From contig CAKPUX010000011.1 of assembly GCA_934193095.1 (NCBI GenBank), positions 1 to 43,093 of the forward strand: DNA of 43,093 nt. The letters are read 5' to 3'. This stretch comes from an uncultured Dialister sp. GTDB lineage: Bacteria > Bacillota > Negativicutes > Veillonellales > Dialisteraceae. A program made the translations under genes and the position numbers. Position 1 is the stretch's first letter. Each line of letters opens with the position of its first letter. Shown here in pieces: positions 34,613-43,017 of this stretch. The notes beneath the pieces were generated by a model. It searched no databases and was not told the DNA's origin. It saw only the letters and a list, made by a program, of their open reading frames with translations.

Positions 34613-34617
34613 ACCCT

Positions 34618-35919
34618 TTATAAATTCCAATAGGCAAGCCCCTCGCCCCTGATTTCCTTCGGGTCGTAGATGCTCTTCACATCAAAGAGGAGCGGTGTCT
34701 CTTCCTCCGGACAGGTCACAAAAAGTGAGCGAACCTCGGCCGATGAGAGTGCTTTGAATTCTTTATGGGCGACAAGGACGGCAATGACATCCGCATCCTT
34801 GACTGCGGAAAGCGGCACAAGCGGCACATGATAAAGACGTTCAAAGTCCGCCTGATCCGCCGCCGGATCGACAGCGATGGGATCAAAGCCCATCTCCTTG
34901 AGGCCATGGAAAATATCGACAGCCCGGGAATTTCTGACATCCGGGCAGTCCTCCTTGAATGTCATGCCCAGAAGATAGATCTTCGCATGGCGCGTATCTA
35001 CGTGGTTTCGGATCATTTCCTTCACCATCTGCTTCACCACATAACCCGACATGCTGTCATTGATGCGACGTCCTGCGCCGATGATCTTCGAGTGATAGCC
35101 CAATTTCTCTGCCTGATAGATGAAATAGTACGGATCGACCCCGATGCAGTGACCTCCGACCAGCCCCGGCCGGAAACCGAGCGCATTCCACTTCGTATTC
35201 ATCGCTTTGAGCACCTCATTCGTATCGATGTGCATCAAATGGAAGGCGATCGCAAGCTCATTCATGAAGGCGATATTGATATCGCGCTGTGCATTCTCCA
35301 CGAGCTTTGCCGCTTCTGCGACCAAGATCGAGGAAACGGGATAAACGCCTGCTTCGATGATGGTGCCATAGACAGATTTCACCGTCTCCAGTGTCTTTTC
35401 ATCCATCCCGGAAACGATCTTGACGATGCTTCTCAGTGTATGAATCTTATCGCCCGGATTGATACGCTCCGGCGAGTAGCCGATCTGGAAATCGGCTCCC
35501 AGCGTCATCCCCGATTCCTTTTCAAGGATCGGAGCGCAGATATTCTCTGTCACCCCCGGATAGACCGTCGACTCATAGACGATGACTGCGCCTTTTTTCA
35601 TATGCGATCCCACGATGCGTGAAGCAGACTCGACCGGCGAAAGATCCGGCGTCTTATCCTGATTCACCGGTGTCGGCACTGCGACCACGATGAAGTCGCC
35701 CTCAGAAATCTTTTGAGGGTCATTCGTGAATTCGACCGTGCTCTCTTTGACTGCTTCATGGCCAAGCTCATTCGTCGGATCGATGCCTTTCTGGTAGAGC
35801 GCGATTTTCTCCTCGGACAGATCATAGCCGATGACGCGGAAATGCTTCGAAAAAGCATGCGCCAGCGGAAGGCCGACGTAACCCAGACCGACGACGACAA
35901 TAGTATGAATGTTCTTCAT
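34618..35919 (-). CDS. UDP-N-acetylhexosamine 6-dehydrogenase (TviB/WbpA-like)
   Basis: The start is MKNIHTIVVVGLGYVGLPLA (433 residues), with AGAGGAAA about 8 nt upstream; the longer frame is repeat DNA. The enzyme oxidises the C6 of a UDP-sugar to a uronic acid with two NAD+. The Rossmann motif is GLGYVGLP (11-18), the nucleophile C258 is in GGHCIGVDPYY, and VPTPVNQDKTPDLSPVESA favours the UDP-GlcNAc/GalNAc branch over UDP-glucose. It would supply an aminouronic acid precursor for the locus. No epimerase is adjacent. Confidence 0.9.
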   Translation of the reverse strand: MKNIHTIVVVGLGYVGLPLAHAFSKHFRVIGYDLSEEKIALYQKGIDPTNELGHEAVKESTVEFTNDPQKISEGDFIVVAVPTPVNQDKTPDLSPVESASRIVGSHMKKGAVIVYESTVYPGVTENICAPILEKESGMTLGADFQIGYSPERINPGDKIHTLRSIVKIVSGMDEKTLETVKSVYGTIIEAGVYPVSSILVAEAAKLVENAQRDINIAFMNELAIAFHLMHIDTNEVLKAMNTKWNALGFRPGLVGGHCIGVDPYYFIYQAEKLGYHSKIIGAGRRINDSMSGYVVKQMVKEMIRNHVDTRHAKIYLLGMTFKEDCPDVRNSRAVDIFHGLKEMGFDPIAVDPAADQADFERLYHVPLVPLSAVKDADVIAVLVAHKEFKALSSAEVRSLFVTCPEEETPLLFDVKSIYDPKEIRGEGLAYWNL

Positions 35920-35977
35920 GATATGCTTTCCTCTTTTTAAGAGCCAATATTCGAAAACGGGGATGAGAGCCATACTC

Positions 35978-36100
35978 AAGTGACTGGTGACTTGGATACC
36001 ACTTCCGAGCATCGCCATGATTTCTACGCCGCGGCGCTTCTGATTTATGTACCGCACCGCCCCGTTGAACCTTCTGCCTATCGAACCTTTTGGACCTCGT
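35978..36100. repeat. Composite intergenic module with GCGGCGC palindrome, copy 12
   Basis: Heptamers (AGTGACTGGTGACTTGG), GCATCGCC, palindrome 36031-36057 (right arm degraded to ACCGCAC) and GTTGAACC 9-mers. It is oriented plus, opposite to the genes on both sides. Confidence 0.7.
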
Positions 36101-36104
36101 TTTC

Positions 36105-38141
36105 TCACCCATTGTAATTCGAGAAATAGTACGAAAGCGCAAGCCAGAAGGTATGATTTCTGCCGCCATCTTCGAGATCCTTGAGATTATAGTATTCTGC
36201 CTGCAAGAGCCAGTCCGGCTTTACGGTGTAGTGGATACCGGCACCGATGCCCTCGAAGCCGTCCATGTAGTCCGCAAGTCCGTTCATGGTATGTAATACA
36301 TACGTGGTATATGGCTGGTGATAGTATTTCAGGAAATAGTACGTATTTCCTCTCTGCCATGTGTTCTCTTTCCCACGAGTAAGGGATACGACATAGCCCT
36401 TCTCGCTGCGGCTCTCATCTTCCCCAAGAAGTCCCATGAGGCCCAGATCGAAGAGACCGCCAAGCGGACGATGAACATTCAGCATATAGATGTTCCTCTC
36501 CCCCCTGTCCTTGAGATCGAAGCGATAGAGGCCCGCTCCCAGCGTATAGATGTCATGCGTGGTCGATGCCTCAGCGGCTGCCGCGAAGCCTGCATGCTTG
36601 ATCGTCCCCGCTTCTGCCATGTAGGAGAAAGGCTCCTTGCCGGAGACACGCACGCCGGTGAATCTGCTGTCGTAAATATTTCCTTCCGCCAGAAAAGACC
36701 CGAAAGCCCCGGCATCTACCTGTGTGCTTCCCACCTTGCCGGTCAAGTACCAGCGGTCGATATCCATCCAGCTGTCCTCCCCCTTACCACTGAGGATCTT
36801 TTCATTTTCCAGCATGGAAATGAAATGCCAGTTGTCATCGATATTGTAATTTCCATAAATCCTGACACGCGCACGGCTTCTGTCGCTGATGGACTTGTAG
36901 CCGCTGTGAGCGCCATAGTCCACACGCGCCTCCCCATCGATCTTGAATCGCTTCTCCGGGGGCTTCGGCGCTTTGACCTCGGTGGATGCCTGCATGTATG
37001 ATGATTCTCTGTCGAAATAGCCAATAGCAGACAGCTCATCCGCATACTCTACGCGGCGGCGTGCGAGACGCTCCCAGTCATCTGAAGTGATCTGATCCAT
37101 CTCGTGCATGAGCTTCCTGCGGAGAGCTTCTCTTTCCTCGCTGCTCCGCGGCACAAGAAAGGGCGTGCTCGGTACCACGGTGCCGTCAGCGGACATGCCA
37201 TTCCCTGCCGCCTTGGCGGCAGAAGAACTGCCCGATGCTGCCGAAGGAACCGCCCCCCTGCTGCCGGTATCCCCTGCTTTCTGATTCGTGAGAAGAAATC
37301 CATTGCCGCTGTTCATGCAGCGGCTGATCTCTTTCGCATACAGCTTCTCGTAATTCTTCGTCGCCGCCTCATAAGATTTCCGCGCATTTTCGAAACGATC
37401 GCCAAGGATCCCCACCTGCAGCTCATCATCAAGCGCCATGAGGACCGTCTTCGTATACTGCACGGCGAGGGCTTCTGCCTCCGGTGTCGGATGAGACGGA
37501 TCGCTGCTGCTTGCCAGCGAGAGTGCATATGCTTTCACCTCAGCAGCAAGCCTGCCGAGCCAGCGATCTGACTCCTCCCTGTATGGTGCAAGCCGGTTCG
37601 GATCATGCTTTCCCTGATAGTACAGAAGGACATTCCTTCGCGCCATTGATGCCTTCTCATACGTTTTGGCAAAGGCCGCCTCCGGATTTCTAGGGACAGG
37701 CATCCCTCCAAGCTGCGAAAGGGACATGATCAGACGATCCTTTTCTTCATCCCACGCAGGAAGCATCCGCTGACGGATGAGGTAATGTGCCTTCAACGCC
37801 TCATAGTCCCCCGCGGATGTGGAAAGCGCCGTCCGCGCTTGATTGATCGGAATATTCGCGATGACACGCGCCTGTGCATCCTCGACCGCAAGCTCTCCGA
37901 TCTCCCGCTTCACCGTTTCGCCAAGGCCTTCGCCCGCCAGCAGCAGCTCCCGACCGAGCGCCCGTGCATCCTCACGGCGATGAGCCTTTTCCTCTGCCGT
38001 ATAGCGGTCCATCGTCTCTCTGACCTGCGCCCTTTCCTTCGCCTGATGCTGCGCGATCGGGTCAATGTCTGCCGCCTGCATCACCCCGCAAGGCAGAAAA
38101 GCCGCCAGAGACAGGCAAAGTGTCATGCCCATTTTATTCAT
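36105..38141 (-). CDS. Outer-membrane beta-barrel protein with long N-terminal helical domain
   Basis: The 678-residue protein starts at 38139-38141 (AGGAGA 5 nt upstream) with a signal peptide ending near VMQA. Residues about 25-370 are charged and helical, with a Ser/Ala-rich low-complexity segment near 300-325. From about 395 the sequence alternates polar and aromatic residues as in porin-type barrels (VRIYGNYNIDDNWHFISM; DSRFTGVRVSG; LQAEYYNLKDLE), ending in YYFSNYNG. I infer the export pore for the polymer, by analogy with PgaA/BcsC, but it matches neither recognisably. It is the first gene of the locus. Confidence 0.75.
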   Translation of the reverse strand: MNKMGMTLCLSLAAFLPCGVMQAADIDPIAQHQAKERAQVRETMDRYTAEEKAHRREDARALGRELLLAGEGLGETVKREIGELAVEDAQARVIANIPINQARTALSTSAGDYEALKAHYLIRQRMLPAWDEEKDRLIMSLSQLGGMPVPRNPEAAFAKTYEKASMARRNVLLYYQGKHDPNRLAPYREESDRWLGRLAAEVKAYALSLASSSDPSHPTPEAEALAVQYTKTVLMALDDELQVGILGDRFENARKSYEAATKNYEKLYAKEISRCMNSGNGFLLTNQKAGDTGSRGAVPSAASGSSSAAKAAGNGMSADGTVVPSTPFLVPRSSEEREALRRKLMHEMDQITSDDWERLARRRVEYADELSAIGYFDRESSYMQASTEVKAPKPPEKRFKIDGEARVDYGAHSGYKSISDRSRARVRIYGNYNIDDNWHFISMLENEKILSGKGEDSWMDIDRWYLTGKVGSTQVDAGAFGSFLAEGNIYDSRFTGVRVSGKEPFSYMAEAGTIKHAGFAAAAEASTTHDIYTLGAGLYRFDLKDRGERNIYMLNVHRPLGGLFDLGLMGLLGEDESRSEKGYVVSLTRGKENTWQRGNTYYFLKYYHQPYTTYVLHTMNGLADYMDGFEGIGAGIHYTVKPDWLLQAEYYNLKDLEDGGRNHTFWLALSYYFSNYNG

Positions 38142-38242
38142 ATGATTCTCCTGTGATTCATGATAGACAGACATATCGACACCTCAAGCATCATGGTAGC
38201 GATACCTTCTGCCGTTTCCCCTGAAGAAAATACTCATTCACG

Positions 38243-38260
38243 TTACATATAGATATGTAA
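38243..38260. promoter_or_regulatory. 18-bp perfect operator-like dyad
   Basis: TTACATATAGATATGTAA: 8-bp arms and a 2-bp centre, immediately downstream of the minus-strand -10, over the expected start of transcription. Confidence 0.7.
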
Positions 38261-38261
38261 T

Positions 38262-38289
38262 ATTATATATGATGTACCCCCCCTGTAAA
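38262..38289 (-). promoter_or_regulatory. Probable promoter of the exopolysaccharide locus
   Basis: TTTACA (38284-38289), 16 bp, TATAAT (38262-38267). The leader to the first ATG would be about 114 nt; no known c-di-GMP riboswitch pattern is recognisable in it. Confidence 0.6.
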
Positions 38290-38355
38290 GTTGACAATGG
38301 GTCGTCTCTCTGTTTCAAAAAAATGATAGATTCATCTATTCTCATCATATTTCCT

Positions 38356-38384
38356 TTGCCTTTTTCCTTCTTTCCTTATATACT
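38356..38384 (+). promoter_or_regulatory. Probable promoter of the PAS-domain gene
   Basis: TTGCCT (38356-38361), 17 bp, TATACT (38379-38384), about 75 bp before the ATG. Confidence 0.6.
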
Positions 38385-38460
38385 ATAAAAGGCATGATTA
38401 TGCACTGCCACGCTGAGGTTCACACTCCACACTTCCTCTTCATGAAACGAGGTTCAACCC

Positions 38461-38832
38461 ATGAATATGACACACGAAGAACTCTTCGTAAAAATTCTTG
38501 ACCAGATGCCCTTCGGTGTCTACTGCGTCGATACGGATCGCAAGATCTTCTACTGGAACAAAGGCGCAGAACGCATCAGCGGCTACAAAGCGGAAGACAT
38601 GCTCGGCAAACACTGCTTCGAAAGTCATCTCGATCACATCGATGAGAATGGCACCCACCTGTGCCATGCCATGTGCCCGCTCGTCGCGACCATTTTCGAC
38701 GGACTATCCCGTGAAAAAGCCGTCTGGCTGCGGAGCAAAGAGGGCGACCGAGTCTCTGTCCTCGTTCACACGGAGCCCCTCTTTCAAGACGGAAAGACGC
38801 TGGGCGCTATCGAGTACTTTTATAAGATATAA
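38461..38832 (+). CDS. Single-domain PAS protein with Cys/His cluster
   Basis: The whole 123-residue protein is one PAS domain (MPFGVYCVDTDRKIFYWN-type opening; C-terminal LFQDGKTLGAIEYFYKI). A loop insertion carries C52, H56, H59, C68 and C72, a pattern found in some PAS sensors and suitable for metal or redox sensing; the ligand is unknown. It has no output domain, so it must act on a partner. GAGG lies 8 nt before the start. It is divergent from the exopolysaccharide locus and upstream of the EAL protein. Confidence 0.85.
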   Translation: MNMTHEELFVKILDQMPFGVYCVDTDRKIFYWNKGAERISGYKAEDMLGKHCFESHLDHIDENGTHLCHAMCPLVATIFDGLSREKAVWLRSKEGDRVSVLVHTEPLFQDGKTLGAIEYFYKI

Positions 38833-38836
38833 ATAG

Positions 38837-39090
38837 AGTGACTGGTAAATAGAGTGACTGGTGGCTAGGGACTAGTAGCTAGGGATTAGGGATTAGGAGT
38901 CTCAAGTGCCTAGTGCCTAGTGACTGGTGACTACATGCCATCTGCGGGCATCGCCCTTTTTATACTTCGCGGCGCTTCATAATTTTTTGCGCCGCACCAC
39001 CACTTCTCACTCCTCATTCCTCACTCCTAACTAGAGAGTAGAACTTTCACCCGAAATCAAGGGGGGGGCAGCACGCCCCAGGGGCTAACC
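38837..39090. repeat. Composite intergenic module with GCGGCGC palindrome, copy 13
   Basis: Heptamers (GTGACTG, CTAGGGA, TTAGGGA, 38837-38932), GGGCATCGCCC, palindrome (38969-38995), CACTCCT repeats and the end block GGGCTAACCC. It follows the plus-strand PAS gene in plus orientation and fills the 38833-39133 gap. Confidence 0.8.
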
Positions 39091-39133
39091 CTGAACACCA
39101 TGACTATCACTACGACAAAGGCGGTGACGAACA

Positions 39134-41629
39134 ATGAATAAAGATGTTTCACTTGACGTAATCAATCATTCTATACAAAACAGCATACTGCACGCTATGC
39201 CCGGAGGCATTTTTATTTATCGGGCGGATACCCATGACATTCTGTATGCCAATGATCGTTTTCTTGCCATGCTTGGCTATGACAGCCTGGAAGCGCTGAC
39301 TCAATCGCGCGGCCATACCTTCGATGACATCCTCTCTACCTCCGACAAAGAGCGTGTTTTCCTAGAGATCGAACATCAGCTGCGACAGAGCTTGATCGGA
39401 TTCGTTGATTTCAAAGCCATCACAAAACAGGGTCCTCTCCGATACATGGAGATTTTTTGCCGTACCACCACACTTCCGGACTATGGACATGTGATTGTGG
39501 CCTTCGCCGTCGATGCAGAAGCGAAGTACCTGACCTACTCTACCGACCGGCTGACAGCGCTCCCGGGGCAGCGTCGTTTCCTTGAATATGCAGCCAAATG
39601 GTTCAAGCTTGCCAGCATGAATCCGGCATCACCGCCGATTGTGATCCTTTATTTCAATCTCTGCCACTTCAAGTCGTACAATATCCACTTCGGCCTTGAT
39701 GCCGGTGATGCCCTCCTGCTCCATATGGCGGAGACGCTCAGGGAATGCTTCCCGAATGATTTCATTGCGCGCTTCTCTGATGATCATTTCGTCATCCTCA
39801 CCTATGACATAGATCTTCAAAACCGTGTCATCGATGCCCACAAGAAGCTGCTTTCCATGTACATGCGTTCCCCGCTCGAAGTGAAAATCGGGATCTATCA
39901 GATAGAGGATCTCTCGATCACGCCGAGCAAGGCCTGCGATCTTGCGAAGCTCGCCTGTGACAGCATCAAGGATCGCCTTGACGTCTTCCTCTGTGAGTAC
40001 ACCGCCAAGGTGCAGCGCGCCGTCCTCATTCGTGACTATGTCATCGATCATCTGGATGAGGCCTTTTCCAAAGGCTATATTCAGGTCTACTACCAGCCTG
40101 TCATCCGCTCCATCTCGAAGACGCTATGCGGCCTCGAAGCACTGGCCCGCTGGATCGATCCCGTGTACGGATTCCTGAAGCCGAGTGAATTCATCCCGGC
40201 TCTTGAAAATTCACGCCAGCTCTACCAACTCGACCTGTACATCCTGGAAGAGGTCTGCAAGCGCCTCCGCGCCTGCCTGGATGACGGCATACCTGTCGTC
40301 CCGATTTCCATCAACCTCTCCCGCATGGACTTCCTCACCTGTGACATCTTCACCGAGGTGGAAAGACGAACCCAAAAATACCGGATCCCCCACCACCTCC
40401 TCTGCATAGAGATCACGGAGAGCATGTTCGTACAAAACGCACAAGAGATCCGCATCATTCTCGATCACTTCCGCGAGGTGGGCTATCAGGTCTGGATGGA
40501 TGACTTCGGAAGCGGCTACTCCTCACTGAATGCACTCAAGGACTATCACTTCGATGAGCTCAAGATCGACATGGACTTCCTGTCGAATTTCACGCAGCGC
40601 TCAAAGGATATCATCCAGTCCACCATTCATATGTCAAAAAAGATCGGCATTCGTACGCTGGCAGAGGGCGTGGAAACGGAAGAACAATTCCGCTTCCTCC
40701 GAGATATCGGCTGCGAAAAGATCCAGGGCTACTTCTTCGGCAAGCCGCTCCCCTTCGATGAGATGAAAGCCCATATCCTTCTGCAGCATATTGATATTGA
40801 GACAGAAGAGCTCACAGCATACTATGAAAAAGCGGGAGATATGGACTTCACCACGGACGAGTCGCTCGCGATCGTAGAGACCATGGAGGATGGCAAGATC
40901 TATTTCCGCTTCGCCTCCCCAGCCTACCAAGACGTACTGGCTTCCGTCGGCGCACCCACACCGCGTGACAGTGAAGCCCGCCTCAATATGCCGGAGAGCC
41001 CGATCCGTAAAAAAATCGCGCGTCTGCTCTCCCATGTCTACGATTCCGACCAGCCCTACGCCATCACCTATACCATTGATGATCAGTATCTCTGGCTGAA
41101 GGTGCAGAAGATCGCCCAGCTCGGAAAACGCTTCCTCTTGCGTTGCAAGCTTCTCAATATCACACGCAATGCCATCCAGATCGAACAGATGAAAGTGAAC
41201 GGTCTTGAAAAGGATCTCTACGACCTCTACCATGCCATCGTTATCAATGATCTTGACCGCGGCACCTGCCAGCCTGTCGTCTTCTGCCGGGACTACCACA
41301 AGTTTCATCCCGGTCACACCTACAATTACCGAACAGCAATGCGTGCTTTCGGATATCTCTCCATTCAGAAAGAAGACCGTCCTCGCTATGAGCGCTTCAT
41401 GGATGCGGACACCATCTCCGATCGCCTTTCTGCACATGGCGGCACGCTCTCTGAATATTTCCGCACCCTGACGCCGAACGGCTTCGTCTGGTGTCAGCAT
41501 GTCTTCATCGCCATCCCCGACACCCATTGCCGTATCTTCCTTCACACTGTCAAGCCCGCCGCCCCGAATAACCTCGCCATGGAAAAGGGTCTTGTCAAGC
41601 TGTATAACGAGATCAAGAAAGACTGGTGA
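39134..41629 (+). CDS. PAS / degenerate GGDEF / EAL protein, probable c-di-GMP phosphodiesterase
   Basis: The 831-residue protein has no TM segment. PAS (about 10-125), a GGDEF-fold domain (about 135-290) with SDDHF (215-219) instead of GG(D/E)EF, and an EAL domain (about 300-550) with E335-A-L, SINLS, EITES, DDFGSGYSSL (D456, D457), KIDMDF and EGVET (511-515). The cyclase should be inactive while the EAL site looks complete, so c-di-GMP hydrolysis is expected. Residues 551-831 form an unrecognised extension, possibly PAS-like. AAAGGCGGTGA precedes the ATG. The W codon and stop (TGG TGA) fall in repeat sequence. Confidence 0.92.
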   Translation: MNKDVSLDVINHSIQNSILHAMPGGIFIYRADTHDILYANDRFLAMLGYDSLEALTQSRGHTFDDILSTSDKERVFLEIEHQLRQSLIGFVDFKAITKQGPLRYMEIFCRTTTLPDYGHVIVAFAVDAEAKYLTYSTDRLTALPGQRRFLEYAAKWFKLASMNPASPPIVILYFNLCHFKSYNIHFGLDAGDALLLHMAETLRECFPNDFIARFSDDHFVILTYDIDLQNRVIDAHKKLLSMYMRSPLEVKIGIYQIEDLSITPSKACDLAKLACDSIKDRLDVFLCEYTAKVQRAVLIRDYVIDHLDEAFSKGYIQVYYQPVIRSISKTLCGLEALARWIDPVYGFLKPSEFIPALENSRQLYQLDLYILEEVCKRLRACLDDGIPVVPISINLSRMDFLTCDIFTEVERRTQKYRIPHHLLCIEITESMFVQNAQEIRIILDHFREVGYQVWMDDFGSGYSSLNALKDYHFDELKIDMDFLSNFTQRSKDIIQSTIHMSKKIGIRTLAEGVETEEQFRFLRDIGCEKIQGYFFGKPLPFDEMKAHILLQHIDIETEELTAYYEKAGDMDFTTDESLAIVETMEDGKIYFRFASPAYQDVLASVGAPTPRDSEARLNMPESPIRKKIARLLSHVYDSDQPYAITYTIDDQYLWLKVQKIAQLGKRFLLRCKLLNITRNAIQIEQMKVNGLEKDLYDLYHAIVINDLDRGTCQPVVFCRDYHKFHPGHTYNYRTAMRAFGYLSIQKEDRPRYERFMDADTISDRLSAHGGTLSEYFRTLTPNGFVWCQHVFIAIPDTHCRIFLHTVKPAAPNNLAMEKGLVKLYNEIKKDW

Positions 41630-41715
41630 CCTGTAATCAGTGACTGGTGATAGGACCGGCAGCATTGAGGGAAACGCTGATTAAATCGCAGAGCCAGATT
41701 TAATCAGTGTTTCCC
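41621..41715. repeat. Heptamer remnant and short family B element (47 bp)
   Basis: GACTGGTGA units at 41621-41650 are followed by GGGAAACGCTGATTAAATC...GATTTAATCAGTGTTTCCC (41669-41715), which is two family B ends almost without interior. Confidence 0.8.
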
Positions 41716-41723
41716 TAGAACAG

Positions 41724-41766
41724 TAAAAGGCTCTCCGTACGAGCATTGCGCGGAAGAGCCTTTTTT
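41724..41766 (+). terminator. Terminator of the PAS-GGDEF-EAL gene
   Basis: AAGGCTCT...AGAGCCTT stem with a 20-nt loop region and T6. Confidence 0.85.
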
Positions 41767-41783
41767 CGTGTGCCGATCTGCGC

Positions 41784-41951
41784 TATAATATAGGATATCA
41801 ATTTTAACGTAAAGCGGTGTGACCGGAGATCAGAGTAGACCATGTAGAGCACTTTCCTCAAAAAGGATCTTCCCGCCAATGGGAAAACGGGACTGCCATT
41901 TCCTTACTCATGACATCTCCGGATCCCCCACACTTTTTTCAGGAGATACCC
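41784..41951 (+). promoter_or_regulatory. Candidate promoter and leader of the lipid kinase gene
   Basis: TATAAT at 41784-41789 with a poor T-rich -35. The leader of about 155 nt contains a TTCCC/GGGAA hairpin (about 41869-41885) but no recognised regulatory RNA. Confidence 0.4.
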
Positions 41952-43007
41952 ATGACAGAATCCACACGATGCACCATCATCGTCAATCCGACGTCCGGAC
42001 GCGAACGAGCCCCGCGCTATATCCCGCTCCTCCATACGACACTGGCAAAGCGCTATGACAATATCACGATCAAGCTGACTGAAAAAGCCGGAGATGCCAC
42101 GGAATTTGCACGCATCGCCGCAGAAAAAGGACGTGACGTCATCTGCATGGGAGGCGATGGCACGATCAATGAAGTCATCAACGGCATGGTACCCGTAGAC
42201 AGCGACTCCGCCTTCGGCTTTATCCCTTTCGGCACTGTCAATGATCTGGCTCGCGCTCTCCACATCCCACGCTCCCCGCAGGGAGCCATCCGCATGCTCG
42301 AACATGCAGTCAAGACGAAAATCGATGTCGGCAAGATCAATGACCGCTACTTCATCAACGTTGTCGCCGCCGGCCTCATTTCTGAAGCAGTCAGCGAAGT
42401 CTCCATCAAAGAGAAGACCCTCTTCGGATCGCTCGCCTACTTCATGAAAGGCATGCAGGTCTTGAACAAGCAGAGATCCTACCACTTCAAGATCGAAGAG
42501 GAAAATGGCACTGTTATCCAAGTCTCCTCCCCTTTGATCGCTGCCATGCTGACAGACTCTGCCGGCAGCTTCCGCAACCTCATCCCGCCGGAAGATCGCA
42601 ATAAAGGCATCATCAAGCTCTGCCTCTTCCACGACTTCGCCTGGCTGAATGCCATCAGGCAGGCGCCAAAGCTCCTCGCCGGTTTCCAGATGGGCCCCGA
42701 CTTCGTCACGGTCGTCGGTATCAAAAAAGCGCATATCTCCATCAATGAAGGCGATACCCTCTCGACCAATGTAGACGGAGATAAGGGACCGAATTTCCCG
42801 ATCGACCTTGAGATCCTCCCCTCCCGTCTCCCCGTCTTCGTTCCCGAGCACGTGGATGACAATGCGACGCATCTCCCCCACTTCTTTGAACGCGTCGCCC
42901 CCCATATGCATTTCCCATGGGCAGAAAATGGGGAAGAACCGATCAAAGGGACGACCATTGAGGAAGTCGTGCGGGAAGTGCAGGAACGGGAGAAGCGGAA
43001 GAAGTGA
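41952..43007 (+). CDS. Diacylglycerol kinase-family lipid kinase (DagK/YegS-like)
   Basis: The 351-residue soluble or membrane-associated kinase starts at 41952, about 6 nt after AGGAGA. Its DAGK catalytic domain shows VNPTSG (11-16), the nucleotide loop GGDGTINEV (67-75) and FGTVNDLAR (93-101). Members phosphorylate diacylglycerol, recycling it to phosphatidate, or related lipids. The charged C-terminal extension (about 300-351) is longer than usual. A perfect TTCAGAC array begins about 10 bp after its stop. Confidence 0.9.
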   Translation: MTESTRCTIIVNPTSGRERAPRYIPLLHTTLAKRYDNITIKLTEKAGDATEFARIAAEKGRDVICMGGDGTINEVINGMVPVDSDSAFGFIPFGTVNDLARALHIPRSPQGAIRMLEHAVKTKIDVGKINDRYFINVVAAGLISEAVSEVSIKEKTLFGSLAYFMKGMQVLNKQRSYHFKIEEENGTVIQVSSPLIAAMLTDSAGSFRNLIPPEDRNKGIIKLCLFHDFAWLNAIRQAPKLLAGFQMGPDFVTVVGIKKAHISINEGDTLSTNVDGDKGPNFPIDLEILPSRLPVFVPEHVDDNATHLPHFFERVAPHMHFPWAENGEEPIKGTTIEEVVREVQEREKRKK

Positions 43008-43017
43008 TAAACTAAGA

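Noticed and set aside
38142..38255. c-di-GMP riboswitch in the leader of the exopolysaccharide locus
   Set aside because: The class I and II conserved cores are not recognisable; only a small GGTA/TACC hairpin is visible.
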